From Rubrivirga sp. (GTDB taxonomy: Bacteria > Bacteroidota > Rhodothermia > Rhodothermales > Rubricoccaceae), in NCBI GenBank assembly GCA_012269805.1, contig JAAXJP010000041.1, positions 1 through 6,025 of the forward strand: DNA of 6,025 nt. The letters are read 5' to 3'. Position numbers and translations under genes: made by a program. Positions within the stretch are counted from its first letter, which is position 1; each line of letters begins with the position of its first letter. Below, piece after piece: positions 1 to 6,025 of this stretch. The notes under the pieces were generated by a model, which was given only the letters and a program-made list of their open reading frames with translations, was not told the origin of the DNA and searched no databases.

Positions 1-656
1 ACCCGTTGTCGATAGACGGCGCCGCTGCCGACTGGCCGACATCGACGGCGAGCACGGGGGACTGGCCTAGGGCGCGGGCGAGGTCGACGGGGGCGGGGTC
101 GGCGTAAGCCCCGTCCGCGAGGAGGAGGCCGCCGCGCGCGAGGGGCGGGAGGACTCCCGCGAGCGCGGAGCTGGCGTAGACGGCGTCGGCCGCGTTCCCC
201 TCACGGATCACGTGCCGCCGCCCGCCTACGAGGTCAGTCGCCGTAATCGCCACCGGGAGCCGGGCCTCGGCCAGGTCGCGCCCCTCGGTGAGCACGTCGA
301 GCGCGCGTCGCCCCGCGTCGTAGGCCGGAACGCCGACGCCCCACCCGGTCACGAGCCGGGCCGCGAACTCGGCCCCGAGGCGGCGCGCGCGGAGCCGGGC
401 GAACAGCGAGCGCTCCAGTTCGTCACCCGGCGGGAGCGGCCGCGGGAACGCCCGCGTGTCGAGGGCGAGCACGGCGTCGTACCAGTCGTCGCGGAGGGCG
501 TAGGCCGCGGTCACGGCCGCCCCCATCGACACCCCGACGAGGGCCGAGGGACGGAGCCCGTCGGCCTCGAGCGCGCGGATCACGCCGACGTGGGCGAACC
601 CGCGCGCCGCCGCCGCCCAGGAGGAGCGTGAACGGGCGGTGCGGACGGACTCGCAA
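1..656 (-). pseudogene. Patatin-like phospholipase, frame-disrupted near its start and cut by the left window edge
   Basis: This gene encodes a patatin-family serine lipid acyl hydrolase, probably acting on phospholipids or acylglycerols. Reading from 656, the first frame gives PFTLLLGGGGAR. The protein then continues one frame over as GFAHVGVIRALEADGLRPS, so the glycine-rich oxyanion-hole motif (GGGxRG) is complete only across a frame change at about 599-615. One extra base, or two missing, in the GGC/GCG tract would explain it. The second frame stays open to base 1. It carries the nucleophile elbow GVSMG (Ser codon 527-529) and the DGA motif with the dyad aspartate (codon 113-115), followed by a typical tail (ADPAPVDLARALG, then PVLAVDVGQ). 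About 215 residues are visible of a family that usually has 250-320. The first frame has only TTG at 654-656 as a start, because the reductase stop lies 9 nt upstream in the same frame, so translational coupling is likely. The downstream frame has no start that would keep the glycine motif. It could be a true pseudogene or an intact gene with a sequencing error. Family call is firm; substrate unknown. Confidence 0.85.
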
Positions 657-665
657 GGGCGGCGT

Positions 666-1553
666 TCAGGCGTGGAGCTGCCCGCCGGTGACCTCGACCA
701 GCGAGCCGGTCACGAACGAGGCGTCCTCGGCGGCCAGGAACACGAACGCCGGCGCGAGCTCCTCGGGCTGGCCGGCCCGGCCCAGCGCGTTGTCCGAGTC
801 GTAGCCCTCGACCATGTCGGGCTCCATCGTGGCCGGGATGTTCGGGGTCCAGACCGGGCCGGGGACGACGGCGTTCACGCGGATCCCGCGGTCGGCCAGC
901 ATCAGCGCGAGGCTCTTCGTGAACGTGTGGATGGCGCCCTTCGACGCCGTGTAGTCCAGGAGGAACGCCTTGCCCGTGAGCCCGATGATGCTCCCAGTGT
1001 TGATGATGGCGCAGCCGGCCGAGAGGTGGGGCATGGCCGCCCGCGTCATGTAGTACGTCCCGTAGAGGTTCGTCTTGACGGTCCGGTCGAACTGCTCGGG
1101 CGTCACGTCCTCGAACGCCCGCCGCATCCGCTGGTACGCCGCGTTGTTGACGAGCACGTCGAGCCGGCCGTACGCGGCGACCGTCTGGCGGACGGCCTCC
1201 TCGCACTGGTCGGGCTCGCGGACGTCGGCCTGGACCGTGAGGCACCGGCCGCCCTTTTCCTCGACGAGCCGCTGGGTCTCGGCCGCGTCGTCGAGGCGCT
1301 GGTCGTTGAGGATCGCCACGTCGGCGCCCTCCATGGCGTACGCGATGGCGACGGCCCGGCCGATCCCGCTGTCGCCGCCCGTGATGAGCGCGGCCTTGCC
1401 CTTCAGCTTGCCGGCCGGCTTGTAGTTCGAGAGGTCGGAGTCCGGCGGCGGGTCGAGGTCGTCCTGCGACGCCGGGTAGGCGTACTGCTGGGCGTGGATG
1501 TCGTCGGGGCGCGGGCGGCGCTCGTCGGAGGCGGAAGTACGGGCGTTAGTCAT
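666..1553 (-). CDS. NAD(P)-dependent short-chain dehydrogenase/reductase, YghA/GSP39-like
   Basis: This 295-residue protein is a cytosolic classical-type SDR oxidoreductase. A polar N-terminal extension of about 48 residues precedes the Rossmann fold, as in E. coli YghA (an NADP-dependent aldehyde reductase) and B. subtilis general stress protein 39. The cofactor motif TGGDSGIG is at residues 58-65, the NNAA motif at 136-139, the catalytic serine in GSI at 188, and the YxxxK pair at Tyr201/Lys205 (YTASK). PGPVWTP at 231-237 and a C-terminal VTGSLVEVTGGQ complete the fold. Length and motif set look intact. The ATG at 1551-1553 was chosen because it gives the expected extension; the bases before it (CCCCTCTC) are not a Shine-Dalgarno site. 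It begins 27 nt after the copper ATPase stop and ends 9 nt before the patatin start, so it is probably co-transcribed with both. Reduction of aldehydes or other carbonyls under stress is the likely role, inferred from the subfamily; the substrate cannot be read from the sequence. Confidence 0.95.
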   Translation of the reverse strand: MTNARTSASDERRPRPDDIHAQQYAYPASQDDLDPPPDSDLSNYKPAGKLKGKAALITGGDSGIGRAVAIAYAMEGADVAILNDQRLDDAAETQRLVEEKGGRCLTVQADVREPDQCEEAVRQTVAAYGRLDVLVNNAAYQRMRRAFEDVTPEQFDRTVKTNLYGTYYMTRAAMPHLSAGCAIINTGSIIGLTGKAFLLDYTASKGAIHTFTKSLALMLADRGIRVNAVVPGPVWTPNIPATMEPDMVEGYDSDNALGRAGQPEELAPAFVFLAAEDASFVTGSLVEVTGGQLHA

Positions 1554-1580
1554 GAGAGGGGACGTCAGTCAGGGGAGGCG

Positions 1581-3788
1581 CTAGTCGACACGGAGGCGGC
1601 GGGCGTTGACGGCGACGACGACGGTCGACAGGCTCATGAGCACGGCGCCGACGGCGGGGCTGAGCACGACGCCCCAGGGTGCGAGGACGCCGGCCGCGAG
1701 CGGGATGGCGACGACGTTGTAGCCGGCGGCCCACCACAGGTTCTGGACCATCTTGCGGTACGTCGCCCGCGCGAGGGCGATGACGCGGACGGCCGCGCGC
1801 GGGTCGCTCTCCACGAGCACGACGTCGGCGGTCTCGACGGCCACGTCGGTACCAGCCCCGACCGCGAGGCCGACGTCGGCCGTCGCGAGCGCGGGCGCGT
1901 CGTTGACCCCGTCGCCGGTCATGGCCACGACGTGGCCCTCACGCTGGAGCTTTTGGATCTCGGCGCTCTTCCCGTCGGGGAGCACCTCGGCGATGACCCG
2001 GTCGATGCCGAGCTGGCGGGCCACGTGGTCGGCCACCTCCCGCTTGTCGCCGGTGAGCATGACGGCCTCGAGACCGAGCTCGTGGAGCCGGTCAATAGCC
2101 TCGCGCGACTCGGGCCGGACGACGTCGGCGAGCGCGAGCGCGCCGAGCGGGCGGGCCGTCGCCCCCTCCCCTTCGACGACGTAGACCACGGTCTGCCCCT
2201 CGCGGCCGAGCCGGTCGGCCGTGCGGAGGAGGTCGCTCGGGAACGCGACGCCCGAGGCTTCGACGGCACCGGGACTGAGGATCTGGACGGTCCGCCCCCC
2301 GACCGTCGCGCGGACGCCCTTGCCGGTGATGGCCTCGAAGTCGGAGATGTTGGGGAGTCTCAGCCCGCGGTCCCGCGCGGAGCGGACGACGCCCGCCGCG
2401 ATGGGGTGCTCGCTCCCGCCCTCGATGGCGGCGGACAGCGCGAGCAGCTCGGCCTCGGCGACGCCCGGGGCCGGGAGGGTCTCGGTGACCCCGAACCGGC
2501 CCTCGGTCAGCGTCCCCGTCTTGTCGAACACGAGCGTGTCGAGGTCGCGGGCCCGCTCGAACGCGGCCCGGTCGCGGACGAGGAGCCCGTTCCGGGCCGA
2601 GATCGAGGTCGAGACGGCCACGACGAGCGGGATCGCCAGGCCGAGCGCGTGGGGGCACGCGATGACCATGACGGTCACGGCCCGCTCGATGGCGAACGAG
2701 AGCGGCCCGTCGGAGAGGAGGAGCCACGCGGCGAACGTGAGCGCGCCGACGGTGATGGCCGTGATGGTGAGGTAGAAGGCCGCGCGGTTGGCGAGGTCCT
2801 GCGTCCGCGACTTCGACGCCTGCGCCTCGCGGACGAGGGTCACGACCTGGTTGAGGTAGGCGTCGGCGCCGGTCTTGGTGACCTCGACGGTGAGCGCGCC
2901 GGAGCCGTTGACCGAGCCCGCGATCAGCTCGTCGCCCACGCCCTTCTCCACCGGCACCGACTCGCCGGTCAAGGCGGCCTGGTTGACGGCGCTCCGGCCG
3001 TCGACGACGGCGCCGTCGGCGGGCACCTTCTCCGACGCCTTGACCAGGATCCGGTCGCCGGGGCGGAGCTGGTCCGTGGGCACGTCCTCGACCTCGCCCG
3101 ACGCCGTGAGCCGGTGGGCCTCGTCGGGCATGAGCCGCGCGAGCTCCTCGAGCGCGCGGGAGGCCCCCATCACGCTCCGCATCTCGACCCAATGCCCGAC
3201 GAGCATGAGGTCGACGAGGGTCGCCGTCTCCCAGAAGAAGAGGTTGCCGTCGAGGCCGAGGACGACGGCGACGGAGTACACGAACGCGACCGTGATCGCG
3301 AGGGCGACGAGCGTCATCATGCCCGGGCGCCGCTCCGCCAGCTCGTCGCGGGCGCCCGTCAGGAAGGGCTTGCCGCCGTACAGGTAGACGACGCTCGCCA
3401 GCGCCGTGAGGACCCAGACGTCGCCGGGGAACCGCCAGTCCACGCCCGCCCACATCTGGAGCATCGGGCTGAGCGCGAGGATCGGGGCCGTGAGCCCGAG
3501 GCAGACCCAGAACCGGCGCTTGAAGTCCTCGACCATCATCGCGTGGTGGTCGTGGTGCCCCCCTCCCCCGCCGCCCATCTTGGAATGGTCCATCTTGGAA
3601 TGGTCCACGCCGTCGCTCGGGGCCGGGCCGTGGTCGGCGGCCTCGTGGGCGTGCTCGCGGGCGTCGTGCTCTTCGACGGGGCCCTCGCGGCCGTCGTCAT
3701 GGGACCCGTGGGGTCCCTCGTGGGCGGCCTCGCGCAGCTCGGCCTGCTTGAGGCCAGGGAGGTCGGCGGGGTCGTGCTCGTGGTCCAT
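1581..3788 (-). CDS. copB: Copper-translocating P-type ATPase, CopB type (P1B-3)
   Basis: This 735-residue inner-membrane pump uses ATP to expel Cu (or Ag) ions from the cytoplasm. A His-rich N-terminal tail (15 His in residues 1-82, ending MGGGGGGHHDHH) takes the place of the CxxC metal-binding domains of CopA. Eight hydrophobic segments are seen near residues 91-110, 124-138, 157-178, 183-201, 337-357, 366-392, 685-703 and 706-727. The actuator loop has TGES at 274-277. The transport site is CPH at 378-380, which with N683-x6-YN-x4-P and MSLST (718-722) marks the P1B-3 class rather than the CPC class. The phosphorylated aspartate is D422 in DKTGT, the HP dipeptide of the nucleotide domain is 461-462, MLTGDK is at 577-582, and GDGVNDAPA at 625-633. 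All catalytic motifs are intact. The ATG at 3786-3788 gives the full His tail; no Shine-Dalgarno is visible. It lies 72 nt after the oxidoreductase stop and just ahead of the reductase. The exact ion and valence are family-based. Confidence 0.97.
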   Translation of the reverse strand: MDHEHDPADLPGLKQAELREAAHEGPHGSHDDGREGPVEEHDAREHAHEAADHGPAPSDGVDHSKMDHSKMGGGGGGHHDHHAMMVEDFKRRFWVCLGLTAPILALSPMLQMWAGVDWRFPGDVWVLTALASVVYLYGGKPFLTGARDELAERRPGMMTLVALAITVAFVYSVAVVLGLDGNLFFWETATLVDLMLVGHWVEMRSVMGASRALEELARLMPDEAHRLTASGEVEDVPTDQLRPGDRILVKASEKVPADGAVVDGRSAVNQAALTGESVPVEKGVGDELIAGSVNGSGALTVEVTKTGADAYLNQVVTLVREAQASKSRTQDLANRAAFYLTITAITVGALTFAAWLLLSDGPLSFAIERAVTVMVIACPHALGLAIPLVVAVSTSISARNGLLVRDRAAFERARDLDTLVFDKTGTLTEGRFGVTETLPAPGVAEAELLALSAAIEGGSEHPIAAGVVRSARDRGLRLPNISDFEAITGKGVRATVGGRTVQILSPGAVEASGVAFPSDLLRTADRLGREGQTVVYVVEGEGATARPLGALALADVVRPESREAIDRLHELGLEAVMLTGDKREVADHVARQLGIDRVIAEVLPDGKSAEIQKLQREGHVVAMTGDGVNDAPALATADVGLAVGAGTDVAVETADVVLVESDPRAAVRVIALARATYRKMVQNLWWAAGYNVVAIPLAAGVLAPWGVVLSPAVGAVLMSLSTVVVAVNARRLRVD
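3576..3605 (-). repeat. Exact 15-bp tandem repeat (two copies) in the ATPase N-terminal tail
   Basis: The unit CATCTTGGAATGGTC (plus strand) occurs twice back to back, at 3576-3590 and 3591-3605, with no mismatch. It is in frame and encodes two DHSKM units, giving MDHSKMDHSKM with the preceding Val-Asp context changed (residues 62-71). Each unit adds one His and one Met to the metal-binding tail. The two copies use identical codons although the amino acids allow synonymous ones, which points to a recent duplication or slippage. A C-rich run (six C, T, five C) that encodes the poly-Gly stretch at residues 72-77 lies directly beside it, at about 3558-3576. Confidence 0.95.
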
Positions 3789-3802
3789 TGGGCGGGGCGG
3801 CT

Positions 3803-3818
3803 CGTTCCGGAGCGAACG
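3803..3818. promoter_or_regulatory. Short dyad in the leader of the copper ATPase gene
   Basis: CGTTC and GAACG form perfect 5-base arms around a 6-base centre (CGGAGC), 15 nt upstream of the ATPase start codon. Outer bases (CGG at 3798-3800 and CCG at 3819-3821) can also pair if a small bulge is allowed. The position between a candidate promoter box and the start would suit an operator or an mRNA hairpin that acts on translation. It does not match a CueR or CsoR consensus that I know. In DNA this rich in GC, a short dyad can arise by chance, so this is a weak call. Confidence 0.25.
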
Positions 3819-3844
3819 CCGCTCTGGCTCCCAGGGTCGCGTGC

Positions 3845-3852
3845 CAACCTTA
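3845..3852 (-). promoter_or_regulatory. Candidate Bacteroidota-type -7 box before the copper ATPase gene
   Basis: On the minus strand the sequence TAAGGTTG differs at one position from the Bacteroidota -7 consensus TAnnTTTG. It sits in the only AT-rich island of the 72-nt gap (CATTTAAGG), about 57 nt before the ATPase start. No convincing -33 TTG element is visible at the usual distance upstream. A promoter here would allow the ATPase, reductase and patatin genes to be expressed apart from the oxidoreductase. The assignment depends on the organism belonging to that phylum, which is itself inferred. Confidence 0.25.
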
Positions 3853-3860
3853 AATGGCGT

Positions 3861-5530
3861 TCAGGTTGCCCGCCCCGAACGCATGCGGCTGAAGCCGAGG
3901 GCCAGCCCGGCCACCGTCGCCGCGCCGAGCACGTGCAGGGCGTGCGGAAGACCGCGCGCGTAGAGGGCGTCGTCGAGCCGGGCGGTGGCCCGGAGCAGCA
4001 GGGGCTTGTGCTGCGGCTGAACGACGACGTCGGGCTCGACGACGCGGGCCGCCCGGCGGCCGCTCTCGACCGCACCCTCGATGCTCCAGATGTCGGCCTC
4101 GGTCTCGGTGTGGGCGCCCGCGAGCACGAGGTTGGGGACCGACGTGGCCTGCGCGGGGCGGTGCGCCCGTGTGTTCGTGGTGGTGACCCACTTGGGCTGG
4201 TCGGGCGCGATCCCGTCCGGGGAGAAGTGCCACTCGGGCCAGACCTCGGTCCGGAGGACGGGGAAGTCGCGGAGCCCGCGCCCGCCGTTCGCCTCCAGGA
4301 TCATGAGGTCGAGCGCGTCGGACGCGTAGATCTGGGCGAGGACCTCGTCGAGGAACTCGTCCTCCGTGCAGGTCCGCAGCGGCTTGCCGTGGACCGGGCC
4401 GGGCACGGTCGACACGCAGGCCGTGCCGGTCCAGAGCGACCGGACGCCCCGGCCGAGGTCGACGCTGGCGGGCCACGCCTGCTCGTTGGCGAAGAGCGTG
4501 ATGTTGAACGCGGAGTCGGTGAGGGCGATGGCCGTCCGCTCGCGCGGCCACGCCATCCGCTCGTCGAACGCGATCCGGAACGAGACCTGGGTGTGGGGGC
4601 CGTCCTGGACGAGGGGCCGGAACTTCGCGAGCTGCTCGTCCCGCTCCAGCTCCGGCGTCCGGGCCACGACCTCGGCCGCGGCGAAGGGGGTCGTCGCCAG
4701 GACGTAGACGTCGGCCTCGACGGGCGTGCCGGCCCCCACCGTCGCCCCGCTGATGCGCCCGCCGTCGACGTGGAGCTGGTGGAGCGGCGTCTCCCAATGG
4801 AACGCGACGCCGCGGCGGCCGAGGTCGGCGACCCAGCGGTCGAACCACCACTCGTTGCTCGGCCCGCGCAGGAGCACCAGCCGCCGCCGGGCTCGTGGGC
4901 CCACGCCGGGCCCTCGGCGTCGGCCGGGTGCGGATGCCGCGGGCCGGACCGGACGTTCCGGCCGAAGAACAGCCCGACGTGGTGGAGCGAGGCGTACGGC
5001 CAGTCCGACCCGATCCAGGGGCCGAAGAGCGCGCGCCACGTGGCGTGCCCGACGGGCGACATCCGGGGCTCCCAGTAGGCCGCGGCGTTCGTCCGGGCGT
5101 AGCGCTCCCTCGACCGGGCGCTCGCGGACCACGCCTTGAGCAGCCCCCACCCCAGCGAGAGCGTGTCGCGGGCGGTCATCCGGAACGCGCGGGGCTTGTC
5201 GAACAGGCCGTCCACGTCCAGATCGTCGTCGGCTGTGTCCGGCACGACGGCGTACTCCACCGGCCGCGAGAGCACGCGGTCGTAGAGCGTGCCGTCGTCG
5301 TCGAAGGGGATTTGCCGGAGGAGGTCGAACGTGTTGTGGTACCACGGGCCGAACCCGTGCCACGAGTACTCGGTGGGCAGGTTGTCCTCTGTGCGTCGGG
5401 CGCTGCGGAAGAAGCCGCCCGCCGAGCCGTTCCGCTCGTAGACCTCGACGCGGTACCCCCGCCGGACGAACTCGTGGGCTGCGCTAAGGCCGGCAATGCC
5501 TGCGCCGAAAACGACGACCTTACGGGACAC
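3861..5530 (-). pseudogene. FAD-dependent oxidoreductase (amine oxidase / phytoene desaturase-like), split by one frameshift
   Basis: This is a flavoprotein oxidoreductase of the NAD(P)-binding/amine oxidase superfamily. I chose the GTG at 5528-5530, which places MSRKVVVFGAGIAGLSAAHE at the N-terminus; a TTG at 5564-5566 would add 12 residues of low-complexity sequence. The dinucleotide-binding motif GAGIAG is at 9-14 and the ribose-binding glutamate is E32 (VYERN). The first frame reads to HEPGGGW. The matching continuation LVLLRGPSNEWWFDRWVADL is in another frame, starting at about 4880, so one base seems to be missing in the GGC tract at 4877-4890. Restored, the protein would have about 556 residues, normal for the family. 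The C-terminal flavin motif (LVLAGAHTETE, then IEGAVESGRRAA) lies near 468-497, and a hydrophobic segment at about 529-547 could touch the membrane. No other lesion is seen across 1.67 kb, so a sequencing error or a very recent mutation are both possible. The substrate is unknown; a carotenoid/isoprenoid desaturase or an amine oxidase role are alternatives. Confidence 0.88.
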
Positions 5531-5558
5531 GCTGCAGCTGCGGTGGTGGGACGAGGGG

Positions 5559-5577
5559 CTCCGCAACTGCGGCGGAG
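5559..5577. repeat. Small inverted repeat upstream of the oxidoreductase gene
   Basis: CTCCGC (5559-5564) and GCGGAG (5572-5577) are perfect 6-base arms around 7 bases, and an overlapping CCGCA-GT-TGCGG fold is possible on the minus strand. It lies about 29 nt before the chosen GTG start and overlaps the alternative TTG start at 5564-5566. No T-run follows it, so it is not a typical rho-independent terminator for the upstream gene. It may be an operator, a leader hairpin, or chance. The remainder of the 111-base gap (5531-5641) shows no feature that I can support. Confidence 0.25.
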
Positions 5578-5641
5578 GGTGTCGGATGGGCGCGCCTCCG
5601 GCTCGGGGGGTGGCCCACGGGGTCTGGCGAGGCCGGCGTGG

Positions 5642-6025
5642 CTAGCGGGCCGACGACCAGTGGACGGCGGCGACGCGCCAGCCGTCGGGGGTCCGCTTCA
5701 TGACGAGCAGCTCGGCCATCTCGACGTCGCCGATGCGCTGCGTGGAGGCCACCCAGGCGGCGTCGCCGGCGACGCCGGTGCGGCGGTAGAGCGGCTCGGG
5801 CGCGGTGCCGGACAAGAACTCGGCGTCGCGGGCGAAGTGGTGCGAGAGGTACTCGGCGCGCGACTCGTGGCCGCCGCCTTCCAGGACGACGGCGTCGGGC
5901 GCGAGGAGCGCCTCCATCGCGGCGCGGTCGCCCGCGGCGAGGGCGGCGTGGAAGCGGTCGGCGGTGGCCGAGGCGGCGAACTCGGCCTCGCCGACGGTCG
6001 GCGTGGCCGGGCGCTCGTCGCCGTT
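5642..6025 (-). CDS. NTF2/SnoaL-like (nuclear transport factor 2 family) protein, N-terminus outside the window
   Basis: The open frame enters from the right edge and ends with TAG at 5642-5644, giving 127 visible residues. An internal ATG at 5915-5917 is not the likely start, because the frame is open upstream and the residues there (TADRFHAALAAGDRAAMEAL) form the first helix of the NTF2-like cone fold. This is followed by LLAPDAVVLEGGGHESRAEY, a typical SnoaL/DUF4440 pattern, and then strands rich in Val and Trp ending GWRVAAVHWSS. Such domains are small ligand-binding or ketosteroid-isomerase-like folds; many are secreted and have no known activity. The Pro/Glu-rich start of the visible part (ERPATPTVGEAE) would suit a linker after an export signal that lies outside the window. 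The gene lies 111 nt upstream of the oxidoreductase on the same strand, so shared transcription is possible but not shown. Function is unknown. Confidence 0.85.
   Translation of the reverse strand, partial: NGDERPATPTVGEAEFAASATADRFHAALAAGDRAAMEALLAPDAVVLEGGGHESRAEYLSHHFARDAEFLSGTAPEPLYRRTGVAGDAAWVASTQRIGDVEMAELLVMKRTPDGWRVAAVHWSSAR

Noticed and set aside
423..656. A 77-residue minus-strand frame as a separate small protein
   Set aside because: Only its first 19 or so residues look like protein (the patatin start). After the glycine motif it turns into Arg/Gly/Pro-rich shadow, while the true patatin continues in the neighbouring frame.
580..1245. A 221-residue minus-strand frame across the reductase and the patatin start
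   Set aside because: It is Arg/Pro/Gly-rich and is in a different frame from the well-supported SDR, which has all its catalytic motifs.
2092..3453. A 453-residue minus-strand frame inside the copper ATPase gene
   Set aside because: It is an Arg/Gly/Pro-rich out-of-frame reading of the ATPase, with no recognisable domain.
3556..3576. A G-quadruplex from the G-runs that encode the poly-Gly stretch of the ATPase
   Set aside because: I count only three runs of three or more G on the coding strand, plus one GG, so a stable three-tetrad fold is not supported. Poly-Gly coding explains the runs.
639..5078. A 1479-codon open frame on the plus strand that spans the reductase, ATPase and most of the oxidoreductase
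   Set aside because: The three minus-strand genes share one codon phase (stops at 666, 1581 and 3861 differ by multiples of three), and this plus frame pairs codon for codon with them. A stop would need a sense TTA, CTA or TCA codon, which this GC-rich genome avoids. The translation is Arg/Gly/Asp/Glu-rich with no domain, so it is a composition shadow.
5578..5641. A rho-independent terminator after the NTF2-like gene
   Set aside because: The region is GC-rich and several short pairings are possible, but no stem is followed by a T-run on the minus strand.

Overview
The window is very GC-rich (roughly 70 % by eye). All five protein genes I can support lie on the minus strand, so transcription runs from the right edge to the left. 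Codon use is dominated by G/C third positions and none of the starts has a clear Shine-Dalgarno sequence. A high-GC member of the Bacteroidota/Rhodothermota (Rubricoccus/Rubrivirga-like) fits best, but this is an inference from composition and gene style. Other high-GC bacteria are possible.

In order of transcription: (1) 5642-6025, an NTF2/SnoaL-like protein whose N-terminus lies outside the window. (2) 3861-5530, an FAD-dependent oxidoreductase of the amine oxidase / phytoene desaturase-like superfamily. It is split into two frames by an apparent one-base loss in a GGC tract near 4877-4890. (3) 1581-3788, an intact CopB-type (P1B-3) copper-exporting ATPase with a CPH motif and a His/Met-rich N-terminal tail containing an exact tandem repeat. 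(4) 666-1553, an intact short-chain dehydrogenase/reductase of the YghA / general-stress-protein-39 type. (5) 1-656, a patatin-like phospholipase that runs off the left edge. Its frame changes within the oxyanion-hole motif, again in a GGC/GCG tract (about 599-615).

The gaps of 27 nt (ATPase to reductase) and 9 nt (reductase to patatin) suggest that genes 3 to 5 form one transcription unit, possibly started from the 72-nt AT-poorer/AT-richer leader at 3789-3860, which holds a small AT-rich box and a short dyad. A plausible theme is metal and oxidative stress: the ATPase exports copper or silver from the cytoplasm, the reductase detoxifies carbonyl products, and the patatin would act on membrane lipids. 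Only the copper export role is strongly supported by motifs; the joint role is inference.

I see no RNA gene, mobile element, CRISPR array or defence system. No stretch longer than about 110 bases lacks a gene. The most notable points are two single-base frame disruptions in similar GGC tracts, which could be real decay or sequencing error, and the repeat in the metal-binding tail of the ATPase.
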